Of a stretch of 64,000 bases of DNA, positions 1 through 10,539 are shown piece after piece. The translations under genes and the position numbers were made by a program. This stretch comes from Bugula neritina (lineage: Eukaryota > Bryozoa > Gymnolaemata > Cheilostomatida > Bugulidae). The stretch's first letter is position 1. Each line of letters begins with the position of its first letter. The notes beneath the pieces are model-generated. The model was not told where the DNA came from. It was given only the letters and a program-made list of their open reading frames with translations, and ran no database searches. Location of the stretch: the NCBI GenBank assembly GCA_964035545.1, contig OZ037772.1:3232501-3296500 (forward strand), read 5' to 3'.

Positions 1-1
1 T

Positions 2-3000
2 ATCCCCTTTTATGGTATTATCGAGCTCCCTGGGCGTGTCCGAGATCAGGCTGTACAGGAGACCTTTATCATAGGTCAACTGGAAGAAGATGCTATCCTC
101 GGAATGCCCTTCTTGAAGCAACACCAGTGCCGAATAGATTTCAGTAAGTCGGTGGTGCTGATGGGCGGGCGAGAACTCGCCTGTGTGGATAAGTTTGGGC
201 GTCCCCTGGTGGGCGGTGTTCAGGTAGTTTGACACTGCACCGTACCCGGACGCTCCAGAGCTACTATCCACTGCCGAGTGAACAGCCACCGGATAGCCAG
301 GCTCGGGGTCGTTGAAAGCGCGCACGAAAAGATCCAACTCGCCAGTAGTTTAAACCGACTAACTGAGCGAGGGGAGGTCTTAGTGCAGTGCATCAACCCC
401 TTTACCGAGCCCATTGAGCTCCCAGCTGGGTCAATGCTGGGCCGGTTCCACTCCGTCCAGGAAGAGGACGTGGGCCCGTCGCTGGGTGACGCGACGGAGG
501 CACCCCCTCGACACCCTATTCAGGGACGAGGGACAGTCCCAACACATCTCCGGGAGTTATACGAAACAGCCAGTGGCGGCTGCGCGAGTAACAGAGAACG
601 CCGAGCTATGGCCAAGTTACTACGCGACTACGGTGATGTGTTCAGCAGCGGAGAGCATGACGTGGGACTGACTGGAATTGTCAGACACGAAATACCGCTG
701 ACTGCAGGGACAGCCCCTGTCCGGCAGCCCACGCGCAGGCTGGGGCCGGAGAAAGAGAAGGAGGTTAGCCGACAAGTACGGGATCTTCTGGACCGGGGAC
801 TGATAGAGCCCGCCCATAGTGCGTGGAGCTCGCCAGTCGTACTGGTCCGGAAGAAAGACGGCAGTTGGCGGTTCTGTGTGGACTACCGCAAACTCAATAG
901 CGTAACCATACAGGACGCCTACCCTCTACCTCGTATTGACGAGTCATTGGACGCCCTAGCCGGCAGCAAGTACTTCAGTACGTTAGACTTGCTAAGCGGC
1001 TATTGGCAGGTTCCTCTGAGTCCCGACGCCCAAGAGAAAGCGGCGTTTATCACACGGGACGGTTTGTGGAAGTGGAAGGTGCTGCCTTTCGGGTTAACCT
1101 CCGCCCCAGCCACCTTCCAGAGGCTGATGGAACAAGTCCTTAGCGGACTCCATTGGAAGACACTGCTGGTCTACCTCGATGATGTCATCATAATCTCTCC
1201 AGACTTCGAGACACATGTCAGTCGTCTGCAGGAGGTTTTCGAGAGACTCCGAGGTGCCGGTCTTAAGCTCAAACCTTCCAAGTGCGCTCTGTTGCAGCCG
1301 GAGGTCAAGTACCTGGGGCACGTTGTCGGTCAAAACGGCGTGGCAACGGATCCCGAAAAGGTACGGGCAGTAGAAGACTGGGTCACCCCCCAAGACTTGA
1401 CCGGACTCCGGGCTTTCTTGGGGCTGGTAGGGTATTACAGGCAATACATACCAGACTTTGCGGGCATAGCCCAGCCGTTAAACCGGCTTTCCGCAAAGGG
1501 AGTGACGTGGCAGTGGACCCCAGTCAAACAAGAAGCGTTCGACCGCCTCAAGGGCTGCCTCCTAACGGCGCCCATCTTGGCCTACCCAGACCCCACTCTG
1601 GAGTACATCCTAGACACGGACGCCAGTGACCAGAATGTTGGCGCTGTGCTGTCACAAGTGCAGGAAGGCCGAGAAGTAGTAGTAGCCTACTACAGCAAGT
1701 CTCTCTCTCCCGCTGAACGAAATTACTGCACTACCCGCAAGGAGCTGCTGGCAGTAATCAAGTCAGTGAAGCACTTCAGACCATACCTATATGGCAGGAA
1801 GTTCCGGCTGCGTACGGATCATGCCTCGCTGATCTGGTTATGCAGGACAGCAGAGCCCTCTAGTCAGGTCGCCCGGTGGCTCGAAATCCTAGCTGAATTC
1901 TCATACCGGATCGAACATCGACCGGGCAAGAGACACAGCAATGCGGATGGGTTGAGTCGCCGACCTGACGGAGGTTGCAAACAGTGTCTCAACATCGAGA
2001 GGAAGGATGGAGGTCCCCCGCGATGCGAGTTGGAGACGCTGGCTCATCACGGAGCACCGTTTGACTGGGATCAAGGTCAACTCAGGCAAAGAGTTGATGA
2101 GTCCCCGGAAGATGTACAAAACCTCCGCGCCAACCCTGTACTGGCCGGTAATGTTCGAGAGCTGAAGAAGCTCCAAGAAGAGCTGCCTGGAGTCGTGGCA
2201 GACATATACCGGGCCAAAAGGGAAGGGCGACGACCCAGCGAGGAACGCATACGACAGGGATGCGCCGAGTTCCGGCTATACTTTCAGCGTTGGGACTCGC
2301 TGCGGATCGGGCAGGATGGGTTGCTAACCATCTCTCTAGCTGCCAGCGGTAGACACCCAGAAAGGAAGAGGGTAGTCTGCCCCACAGCCATCCGCCGTGA
2401 GTTGATTTGGGATACTCACAAGCAGGCCCACGCAGGGGTCAAGCGAGTGATATCCAAATTACGACTCCGGTGGTATTGGCCGCAGATGGAGCGTGACGTC
2501 CGGCTCAGAGTCAAACAGTGTGAGATCTGCCAGGCCAGTAAGCATAGCCGCCCCCCTGGTGAAGCAGGACGGCGGAGGCTATATGCTGGTAGGCCCTGGC
2601 AAGTAGTCGCTGTAGACCTGGTCGGACCCATGCCCCTGACCCCCAGAGGCAATAATTGGATCCTAGTACTAACCGACCACTTTACTAGGTGGGCGGATGC
2701 TCTGGCCATCCCAGATGCATCAGCCCCAACAGTGGCCAGGGCGCTAGACCAACATGTATTCTGTTATTTTGGGCTTCCCGAACAGATACACTCTGATCAA
2801 GGCGCTCAATTCCAGTCTCAACTGATGAGCGACCTTTGCCACCTCTGGGGAGTAAATCAGAGCAGGACCACCCCCTACCACCCTCAAGGTAACGGGGTGG
2901 TGGAGCGCAACAACCGGATGCTAGGTGATGCGCTCCGGAGTCTCCCCCTTGGACGAGGTCAAGAGGAATGGGATACGGTGTTGCCGCAAGTCATGCGTGC

Positions 3001-3496
3001 ATATCGTAGCACCCCACACACCAGTACTGGTGAGACCCCAAACCTCTTGATGCTCGGGAGAGAGACTCGTGTCCCTGACCATCTCACCTATCACGTTCCA
3101 GAGCAAGACAACTCGGTTCATGAGTATGCCAGTGAACTAGTGGAACGGATGAAGGCCGCACACGATATACTGCGTCAACAGCAGTGGAAGGTGCGGCACG
3201 AAGATTCCGATGAACCCCCTCTCTATCAAAGGGGAGATAAGGTGTGGATGGTCAAATACCGTAGGCGCCGCGGACAGGCTGAAAAGCTGAAGCCTAAGTT
3301 CGTAGGCCCCTACGTGGTCGTCGAGGCTATGCCCAATCATACGTACAAGATTGAGCGCTCAGGACAGGTGTCTATCCAGAATGAGTCTCGCTTGAAACCG
3401 TATTGGGCTAGCCCTGACGGAGTGGGAGAAGCCCCTCCCGTTGTTAGAGCCCAGGAGGCAGACAACGACACGCGGGCAACGGCGGCATGGACCTGA
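2..3496 (+). CDS. pol: Ty3/gypsy pol: protease end, reverse transcriptase, RNase H, integrase
   Basis: Polyprotein for reverse transcription and integration. The frame is open from the window edge except for TGA at 230-232, where element 2 has CGA. From the next ATG (278) 1072 codons are uninterrupted. The segment before 230 holds the retropepsin-end motif ILGMPFL. Counting from 278, the RT active-site YLDD is at residues 299-302, RNase H acidic motif DASD near 448, the integrase zinc motif H-x3-H/C-x2-C at about 714-751, and the integrase triad is D780, D840, E876 (D-x35-E). All catalytic residues I can see are present. The frame ends at TGA 3494-3496 after a short low-complexity stretch. 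The only clear lesion is the nonsense codon upstream of RT. It would cut gag-protease from RT if no start is used at 278. Confidence 0.93.
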
Positions 3497-4082
3497 ATAC
3501 GAAGTGGTCATACCGCGGGAGGAAAACTTGGTGAGAGAGGAGCGGCAGCTTTTGTCAACAGAAGCGTGTCCGCCACCGCCAAATCTAATTCCATCACTTC
3601 CAGAAACCGAGCCGGTTCCGGAAGTGCAAACCCCCACGGAGGGAGGGGCTCCATCCGGAGAACAAGAAGAGGTGACCACTAACGGTGAAGTAGAGACGCC
3701 ATTAGAGGCCCCTACTAACGAACCGGCAAGCGTGTCACCCCCCTTAGAAAGGGGACAGCGTACGAGGAAACCCCCACCGTATTTGAAAGACTTCATATGT
3801 GACTGCATTAGAAGCGGCGCACATGAAAGTCTAGGGGAAAACCGTACGATAAAATGTTGGAGTTGTGAACCCCACGCAAATATCAACTTTTGCGAGGGCG
3901 GAATAGTGGGAGGAATTAATGCGCGTAAAGCAAATAGTTCCGACCTCGTGCCTCAGAAACGATGCTCAGCCTTTTTTTATGCTGACATCGCCAAAGGCAG
4001 ACGTATCTCACAACCAGCTCCAACCTTACCAAGAACGTTGTGTATGGACATTAATACCGAGTTCCCAGGTAAGCCAGTATAA
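3441..4082 (+). CDS. Pol C-terminal tail ORF in the +1 frame (acidic, Pro-rich, basic end)
   Basis: Open frame overlapping the last ~55 bases of pol, shifted +1, with no ATG at its beginning (the open frame starts at TTG). Its product is rich in Glu and Pro and includes RTRKPPPYLKDF, the kind of basic/Pro motif that commonly ends gypsy pol proteins, followed by about 100 residues I do not recognise. Element 2 keeps the same overlap and the same pol stop (24431-24745), so the arrangement predates both copies. It is either a +1 frameshift extension of pol or the relic of an older frameshift in the family. No other function is visible. It ends 17 bases before the ATG of the next ORF. Confidence 0.55.
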   Translation: MLEPRRQTTTRGQRRHGPEYEVVIPREENLVREERQLLSTEACPPPPNLIPSLPETEPVPEVQTPTEGGAPSGEQEEVTTNGEVETPLEAPTNEPASVSPPLERGQRTRKPPPYLKDFICDCIRSGAHESLGENRTIKCWSCEPHANINFCEGGIVGGINARKANSSDLVPQKRCSAFFYADIAKGRRISQPAPTLPRTLCMDINTEFPGKPV

Positions 4083-4099
4083 GTCTTGTATTCCTATTC

Positions 4100-5173
4100 A
4101 TGGAAACGGGCTCGATGCCAGTAAATTCTGAACTAATTCAGCAGATTGAATCAGAATTACTGGGAACCACGTTTCATGTGAATGACGATGAAAACACTGT
4201 AATGGCCGACGGTCTGTTAGACCTGGAGCTAGACACTGTTCTTGGTCAGTCCACACATGATTCATCAGTTCCTCGAGTGCATTCCAAAAGCTGTGACTCT
4301 CAGGCTAGCAACGGTCGACAGTCACTAGAATTATGTTGTAAAGATCCATCGCGATCTAACAATAATTCTACTTTTGTAGACACACTCGCGCCCGTCTCTA
4401 CGGGCATGCCTTCTCTAGAGATGGCGTGGGACCCAGAGCCGGCCCCAACAACTCCTACAACCAGGCAACTGCCACCCCAGTTGGAAGCAACCTCCAACTG
4501 GATTACCCCTGCCACAGAGAGAGGAATCAGGACCCATCAAGGAGGTGAGAGTAATCGTGAATGCAACCTCTGCCAGCAGCGATTCACAACCCACCGCAGA
4601 CTAAAAGTACACTTGCCGCAGCACTACATCACCACTTTCTGCCCTTGCGGAGAATATAGCTACAATCGTGATTACCTACTGCGGCACCAACGTACTATGC
4701 AGTGCTATCAAGGGCATGTCTATGAAGTAGACGAATCATCATATCCTGCCTTTCTCAACGCCATCAAACCACTCATCACTGATTCAGCTCGGCTATCTCG
4801 CCTGGAGCAAGGCTTCCCTTCCCCGCGACCCATCATCTCTGGAGCCGCAGATAAACCTACACAGTCTACTAACTCTCCACCTCACAGTCCTATACGCATG
4901 CCGCATACCTTTCCTCGTGTCGTACTACAGAGAGTAGACACAAATGCGTATACACTCCCTCCTCCCCTTCCATCCTCAGAGCGGAAAAGACACAGGCAGC
5001 CAACTTCCTCTCGCTCGTCCCCCTGGGCCCGTAACCTACGTGAGGTAGAAGCTAGGGCGCATGACTTGGAGCAAGAAGTGTACAGGCTGGCCCCACGGGT
5101 ACAGGCAGCATCCAGTGAACTCAAATATTTACAGGAGTCCATTAAACGCATGAAGCGTGCGGCCCGCAGTTAA
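4100..5173 (+). CDS. Extra ORF after pol: two-zinc-finger protein with C-terminal coiled coil
   Basis: 357 codons from ATG 4100, in the place where env would sit. Residues 1-150 are Ser/Thr/Pro-rich and acidic. Residues 155-175 form a textbook C2H2 finger (C155, C158, H171, H175; C-x2-C-x12-H-x3-H). Residues 181-202 form an atypical second finger, C-x-C-x12-H-x5-C (C181, C183, H196, C202). Residues about 240-310 are Pro-rich and basic, and 312-352 look helical with heptad-like hydrophobics. No signal peptide or transmembrane segment is seen, so this is not an envelope protein. Nucleic-acid binding is inferred from the fingers. Element 2 keeps only the C-terminal half. Origin by capture of a host zinc-finger gene is possible but not shown. 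Confidence 0.75.
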   Translation: METGSMPVNSELIQQIESELLGTTFHVNDDENTVMADGLLDLELDTVLGQSTHDSSVPRVHSKSCDSQASNGRQSLELCCKDPSRSNNNSTFVDTLAPVSTGMPSLEMAWDPEPAPTTPTTRQLPPQLEATSNWITPATERGIRTHQGGESNRECNLCQQRFTTHRRLKVHLPQHYITTFCPCGEYSYNRDYLLRHQRTMQCYQGHVYEVDESSYPAFLNAIKPLITDSARLSRLEQGFPSPRPIISGAADKPTQSTNSPPHSPIRMPHTFPRVVLQRVDTNAYTLPPPLPSSERKRHRQPTSSRSSPWARNLREVEARAHDLEQEVYRLAPRVQAASSELKYLQESIKRMKRAARS

Positions 5174-5427
5174 CTCGAGTCTACCTACAACTCCCTACTA
5201 CTCATTCCCCTACCTCTCTCTGGCATTCCCTACCGTAATGGTGGCACGTACTCTATATGTAGATAGGACCTTCTCTTGCTTATTACTTAGTGCACGTTAT
5301 ATATACCTGTATATTTTTTACCAGTTGTTGTTTTTTTATATACTTTTATACTGTTCTCTTACCCCCCCACAACGAAGTATACGTTTTTTATGTGAATCTT
5401 ATTTTATCAGAAAGTGGGCTTTCTGCT

Positions 5428-5438
5428 GGAGGGGGCAG
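5428..5438 (+). other. Polypurine tract of element 1
   Basis: GGAGGGGGCAG lies directly before the TG of the 3' LTR. The same tract is found at 25514-25524 in element 2. This is the expected primer site for plus-strand DNA synthesis. Confidence 0.8.
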
Positions 5439-5743
5439 TGTGGTGGCTCGTGGAGCTACCAGCAACACAATACGCGAGGTTGCGTATTGACCCGGAACAA
5501 TGTATTAGCCAATTAACTAAGCTGTTTGATAAGTAATAGTAGCCGCTTCGCGCTACTAGCTCAGTTGAGGATAGTGCTGTAAACTAAATAGACGTGCGTA
5601 TCATTACTGTTGTACATTGGATTTTTATTATGTATTCTTGTATTAAATATAACGATATCTACTCGACTTAACTGGTGAAGTTTCTCTAGTGTTAAATAGA
5701 CTCTCTTGGTGGCACATCAACCCTAAAACTGAAAACTATAACA
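5439..5743 (+). repeat. 3' LTR of gypsy element 1 (305 bp)
   Basis: Starts TGTGGTGGCTCG and ends ATAACA, so TG...CA. It has exactly the same length as the 3' LTR of element 2 (25525-25829) and the rejoined 5' LTR of element 2. The ends were fixed from the polypurine tract on the left and from the homologous end at 25829 on the right. Confidence 0.9.
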
Positions 5744-8262
5744 ATATTGATATACTTAAGCAAGAATCTGATAGCTACACTGACCTATTACATCAATACA
5801 GCTACACTCATTTAATAAAGCACCCAACTCGCACTACCCAAACCTCCAGCTCTTGTATAGATCACATAGCCATAAATTTCTACAGTAGTAACGTCATTAG
5901 TGGTACACTTGATAAAGATATCTCAGATCACTTTCCGGTATTTGCCTTTTTTGAGAATCTTGTGCAACCTAAATCTCAAACCTTCAAAAGACGCAGTTAT
6001 AGATCACTTTGTGATATACAGCTAAAACAAGAGTTTCAAAACTGTGACTGGAGCAATCTAGTATTTAAACATAATGATCCAATAGTAGCATACAGAAATT
6101 TCTTGAACGAAACATCTCATATATTTAACAAATTAGCACCTTTTCAAGAAAGGACTTTCCATTTCAATAGAAAAAAGGTGAATAACTGGATCACGGATCG
6201 TTTAAAAAAAGAAATTCACAAAAAAGACAGGCTTTTTTCACAACACAAAGCTTTTCCATACAGCCCAAAACTTAAGCAAGCGTACATTAAGCAAAGAAAC
6301 AAAGTATCAACCTTAATTAAACAAGCCAAGTATAACTACTATGATAAGCTGATTTCTAACCAAGCAGACTCCAGAAAGCTTTGGAATACAATTAACAATG
6401 CTTGTGGAAGAAAATCAACCTCTCCAAGCTTCCCAGTAAAGCTAAAAGCTGACTCAGAAATCATTACCCACCATACAGAAATAGCAAACTATATAAACAA
6501 TTAATTCACTAACATTGGAAAGAACTTAGCCGATAAAATACCAAGTGTTCCTGAGATCCCAGTCAATGCTAAAGATTATCCTTCATTTTATTTCCAGCTG
6601 GTAGACAAAAACAGAGTTTTAACTGAACTAAAAAATTTGAATGAAAATAAATCAGAAGGCTTAGACTTGATCCCAGCGAGGCTAGTTAAACAAAGTGCAA
6701 CTTACCTTTGTCAGCCTCTCACACATATTATAAACTTGATAATTAAATCAGGTGTCATTCCTAATGAACTGAAAGTAGCCAAGATTTTGCCATTTTACAA
6801 AAATAAAGGTGACAAACTTTTATGTAGTAATTATCGGCCTATCTCAATACTTCCAGTTTACTCTAAAATACTTGAAAAAATAATCTGCAAGCAATTAAAT
6901 GAACATTTAAACCTACACAAAATTTTGTCGGTTTCTCAATTTGGCTTCCAACAGAAGAAGGGTGCACAAGACGCACTGATTAAGTTTTCAGACCAATCCT
7001 TCAAAGCACTTAATGACTCATCAGTAATATTGGGTATTTTCATTAATTTCTCAAAAGCATTCGATACAATCAACCACAATATTTTGCTACAGAAACTACG
7101 AGATTACAATTTTGATTCTCACTCCATAAGTTTAATCCAAAACTACTTGACCAATCGAACACAGCATGTTATAATAGAGAACAGTATATCCAATTCCTTG
7201 CATATTACCTGTGGAGTTCCCCAGGGCTCTATCTTGGGCCCTGTGCTCTTTCTGCTGTACATAAATGATTTAGCTACCCATTGTCCTTTATTTGATACTA
7301 TTCTGTTTGCAGACGACACAAATCTTTTTTGGAAGAGCAAAGATTTAAATGCTGATATTGGACATATAAACTCCTCACTAAATAAAGTTAATAACTGGTG
7401 CATTGCAAACAAACTAACTCTAAACTTAACGAAAACAAACTATATCATTGTTAAAAACTACCAAAAGAATTTTGCACTTAGCAGTCCCATCCATATTGAC
7501 AATATACCTCTCTCGCCTAGCTCAGAAATAAAATTTTTAGGTGTAGTCATCGACATTAACTTAAACTGGTGTGCTCATATAAATTCTTTAAGGACTCAGC
7601 TCAACAAAGTAACTGGTATGATATACTTAGCTTTAAAGTTTTTACCATACAAAGCTTTGATTTTATTATATAACAGTCTGATAAACAGCAAACTTACATA
7701 TTGCTTAGAAGCCTGGGGAAATGCCCCTAAAACCCACCTGAACAAGTTGCTGTTAATTCAAAAACGCATTATTCGCATTATTTTCCACAAATCACCTACT
7801 GAAATTCTTCCTATTGATCTCTTGTATATCTACCGTCTATGTCTTCTTGGTCATTCAGCTTATTATACTCCATCTCACACCAAACAACCACCAACTTACC
7901 TCACCAGACATTCTGAACTTTCCTTACCCTTACCTCTCTCTACCTCCGCAGCAGGTCATCGTCAAGTGTCCTACCAGATGTCTAGCAATTGGAATAAACT
8001 ACCTCCGACTTTAAGACATCATCAAAGCTTTGCCACATTTAAAATATTGTTGAAAAAGCACCTACTAAAATTTTTTCAACTGCCACTTGGGCCCCGCTCC
8101 TTGAATAGCTATGCTACTGAGCACATGGGCCCCCATCTTGATATTATATATAAATTGAATTTAGCTCTTTTTGTGTTACTGTTGTATATTTGTATTTTTT
8201 GTCCTTTTGTTTTTTTGTTTTTTTTTGATGGAAATAAAGAAAACAAAACAACAAAACAGAAG
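5744..8262 (+). mobile_element. Jockey/CR1-like LINE, cut on the 5' side by gypsy element 1
   Basis: The element contains the end of an APE-type endonuclease and a reverse transcriptase, and ends in an A/C-rich tail (repeats of AAAACAAAACAAC). Its left edge is the LTR of element 1, which suggests the missing 5' half lies on the far side of element 1, outside the window. The right edge meets sequence that recurs at 9202. Confidence 0.85.
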
Positions 8263-8265
8263 TAA
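5744..8265 (+). pseudogene. LINE ORF2 remnant: endonuclease end and reverse transcriptase
   Basis: One reading frame runs through with a single stop, TAA at 6502-6504; both flanks are in the same frame. The endonuclease end carries SSCIDHIAINF and DISDHFPVF, typical APE endonuclease motifs. The RT has NYRPISILP, GVPQGSILGP and the catalytic FADD box. In RT motif A the first catalytic Asp is replaced by Asn (AAT at 7045-7047, in INFSKAFDTI), which should abolish polymerase activity. The C-terminal frame runs through the 3' region to 8265, so the natural stop has probably been lost. A dead copy. Confidence 0.88.
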
Positions 8266-8496
8266 ACTTTAATTCAGTAATAAGTTTAAAATAAATTGTT
8301 GTTTGGCATTGTACAGTCTATTATTGCCTGAATATTGTTATGAGAGTATTGCTTGACAATATCAGTGCAGCGACATGATTGGCTTGACAGTATCAGTGCA
8401 GCGACATGATTGGTTTAACAATAGCAGAGCAGGGATTTGATTGGCTTAACAATTTCAGTGCAGCGATGTGATTGGCTACTCTGTTCTGTTCTGCAG
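8265..8496 (+). repeat. Duplicated segment, first copy, with a ~31-bp minisatellite
   Basis: Sequence from GTAAACTTTAATTCAG to the splice-acceptor-like CTGTTCTGTTCTGCAG recurs at 9202-9381. Within it, a ~31-bp unit containing GCAGCGACATGATTGGCTTG is repeated about four times (8371-8475). Both copies end in the same acceptor-like tract, so an intron end was probably duplicated. Confidence 0.75.
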
Positions 8497-8656
8497 GGCT
8501 TCAGAGAAGACGAGGGGAAACGGGATTGCCCTGTGCTGTAGGAGATGCTGGAAAACCCGCACCTCAATGTCCAATGGGAGAGAGCCGGTCGACTGGGCTC
8601 AAGAGATTCCTCGGACCAGTCGGTGCTCCTGGTTATCCTGACCTGCAAGAACCGAG
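8497..8656 (+). CDS. Collagen-like exon fragment (degenerate Gly-X-Y)
   Basis: Flanked by a strong acceptor (CTGTTCTGCAG) and a GT donor. Read with two bases completing a preceding codon, it gives triplets GET GLP CAV GDA GKP and later GPV GAP GYP, with several triplets that have lost Gly. This fits a collagen helix exon. The exit phase (2) does not match the next collagen-like exon at 9423, so the gene is broken or an exon is missing. Confidence 0.45.
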
Positions 8657-8789
8657 GTTGGTGAATAGTATCTTTGTGGGGCTCACTGCTTGTGTGGGAG
8701 TCATCTCCTCTGAAATATTTATAAGTGTAGCTTGAGTTCCTTGCCTTGTGTTATCAGTTAGCCACGCCTAGGTGTTTCACAGTTTATTA

Positions 8790-9134
8790 CAGGGTTGGGG
8801 TAATTGTAATTGGTCGTATCTAATTACATTGTTTCAGGTAATTGAATGTAATTTGTGATTGATGTATAAAAATGTAATTGTAATTGTAATTAATTACTTA
8901 TCTAATGTAATTGATTTTAACAATTACTTTACAATTACATCTCAATTACTTCAACTTTTTAAATCTTAAGAAATTCATTTTTTTAACATGCCTACTGTTA
9001 AATAACAAGTTTAGATTAAGTCAATGTAGTATAGTATCAGTGTTGAGAACAAAGGAGGTTCACCCCTGGCGAAATTGCCCCTGCTAGTTGGACCCTAGAA
9101 GTGAAATTGCATGTAATTGACCCCAACAACCCTG
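8790..9134 (+). mobile_element. hAT-type MITE (345 bp)
   Basis: Terminal inverted repeats read CAGGGTTGGGG inward from the left and CAGGGTTGTTGGGG inward from the right. Flanks GTTTATTA (8782-8789) and ATTTATTA (9135-9142) match at 7 of 8 positions, the 8-bp duplication typical of hAT elements. The interior is AT-rich with repeated GTAATTGTAATTG and has no ORF. Confidence 0.82.
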
Positions 9135-9201
9135 ATTTATTATGAAACTCATACTTTTATTGTTCAAGGTCTAGATGTATTCTCCACCATGTTTTTACTA
9201 A

Positions 9202-9381
9202 AAGTAAACTTTAATTCAGTAATAAGTTTACAATAAATTGTTGTTTGGCATTGTAGAGTTTATTGTTGCCTGAATATTGTTATGAGCGACATGACTGGCT
9301 TGACAATACCAGTGCAGCGATGTGATTGGCTTGACAGTATCAGAGTAGTCATGTGATTGGCTACTCTGTTCTGTTCTGCAG
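9202..9381 (+). repeat. Duplicated segment, second copy
   Basis: Homologous to 8265-8496 but with fewer minisatellite units. It ends in the same CTGTTCTGTTCTGCAG tract. Confidence 0.75.
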
Positions 9382-9422
9382 GGCCATGCCTACTTGTATT
9401 ATGTGTTAATCTTGTTTTGCAG

Positions 9423-9596
9423 TGAACAGAAAAGGAGAATGGGTCATAAAAGACACCCGAGATCTTACCGAACTGATGGAGAGGAAGGGTTCACCCGATG
9501 TTGATGGCCTGCCTGGTATATCCGGCAAGCCTGGAGATGCAGGAGAAAGAAGACCACCTTGTTTCCCAGGAGATACCGAACTTTTTGGAGAACCAG
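9423..9596 (+). CDS. Collagen-like exon fragment
   Basis: Lies between TTGTTTTGCAG and a GTGATG donor. Read with two bases completing a codon, it includes GLP GIS GKP GDA GER and GDT ELF GEP. It ends in phase 1, which joins correctly to the Gly codon started at 10076. Gly-X-Y collagens are secreted triple-helical proteins; the family beyond that is not identifiable. Confidence 0.5.
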
Positions 9597-9750
9597 GTGA
9601 TGTTTACGCACAATTGAGTTCAATCTGTCAAGTTAAGTTGGGATCTTTTTCGTTTTCATTATTTTATGTTTGTTATGTGGAAAAGGGAAAACTCTATCTC
9701 GGAGCATTTTTGTATTTTCAGAGAGCTTTGGATTATTTGATTATGGTCTA

Positions 9751-9880
9751 CACAGGGGTGTAGACAAACTAAACTACACAGGGGTGTAGACAGACTAAAC
9801 TACATAGGGGTGTAGACAGACTAAACTACGCAGGGGTGTAAACAGACTAAACTACGCAGGGGTGTAAACAGACTAAACTT
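9751..9880 (+). repeat. 31-bp minisatellite, about four copies
   Basis: Repeats of a unit containing GGGGTGTAGACAGACTAAAC. It lies in the putative intron between collagen-like exons. Confidence 0.85.
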
Positions 9881-10075
9881 ACTACGAACTTACAACTACC
9901 CTGCATCATGCTGTCATGCCGTCTCCATTCTCTCGTATAATTTGACCTTTATTTAGGGAGTAGATTTCAAGTGGGGTATACTATAGTGACCAGTCACACT
10001 GTTTATTATAGCAACATAGAAATCAAGTTGAAAACTAGTTGCACTTGTGGTAATGATATCAATGGGGGCTTACAG

Positions 10076-10160
10076 GTAGAGACGGAGTACCTGGACCTGT
10101 TGAGATCGGATATCAGGGTAAACAAGGAGATCAAGGTCCTGCAGCTAAGAATGAGGAGTT
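10076..10160 (+). CDS. Collagen-like exon fragment (3' end uncertain)
   Basis: After a CTTACAG acceptor the phase set by the exon at 9423 gives G-R-D-G-V-P-G-P-V and then G-K-Q-G-D-Q-G-P, a degenerate Gly-X-Y run. I cannot choose a donor with confidence: the frame stays open to about 10195. Confidence 0.4.
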
Positions 10161-10437
10161 ACTCACCCTTGCTTGTGTATTTCTGTTCTTTTTAGGTATT
10201 CTATAATATGCTGGGGTTGTCAGATTGATCTAGTGGAGTTACCTCCTCTTAAGTGAAAGATACTTTAATATTATAATTTGCTCATCAATCTGACTGATTA
10301 AAGCTACTGCTGTCAAAAAACAAGATTGTTGCAGTCTAAAAATTAACGCCAGCTATAAACTATACGCAGCAAATCTTTTAGCTTGGAGTAAATTGACCAA
10401 TTTATGATAATCAATTTTAATTTTTTAGCTTTTATAG

Positions 10438-10534
10438 TATGGATGTTGATAAGTGTTGTTATAGTAACATGTTGGTTTCCTGTATGGATGTTGATGAGTG
10501 TTGCTATAGTAACATGTTGGTTTCCTGTATGGAT
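10438..10534 (+). repeat. 45-bp tandem duplication
   Basis: Two near-identical units beginning TATGGATGTTGAT, followed by the first bases of a third. Confidence 0.85.
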
Positions 10535-10539
10535 TGTAG

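Larger units (their letters stand above)
1..5743 (+). mobile_element. Ty3/gypsy LTR retrotransposon, element 1 (5' end outside window)
   Basis: The order visible is the end of the protease, RT, RNase H, integrase, a tail in the +1 frame, a separate zinc-finger ORF, a polypurine tract and a 305-bp 3' LTR. The 5' LTR, gag and most of the protease lie left of the window. A second, decayed copy of the same family is at 12682-25829 and was used to define ends and lesions. The 3' LTR abuts a LINE with ATAT at 5744-5747, the likely target duplication. The pol frame has only one nonsense codon, so the copy is fairly young. Confidence 0.93.

Noticed and set aside
3359-3886. 175-codon ORF on the minus strand
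   Set aside because: Antisense shadow of the GC-rich pol tail of gypsy element 1; the same shadow occurs in element 2.
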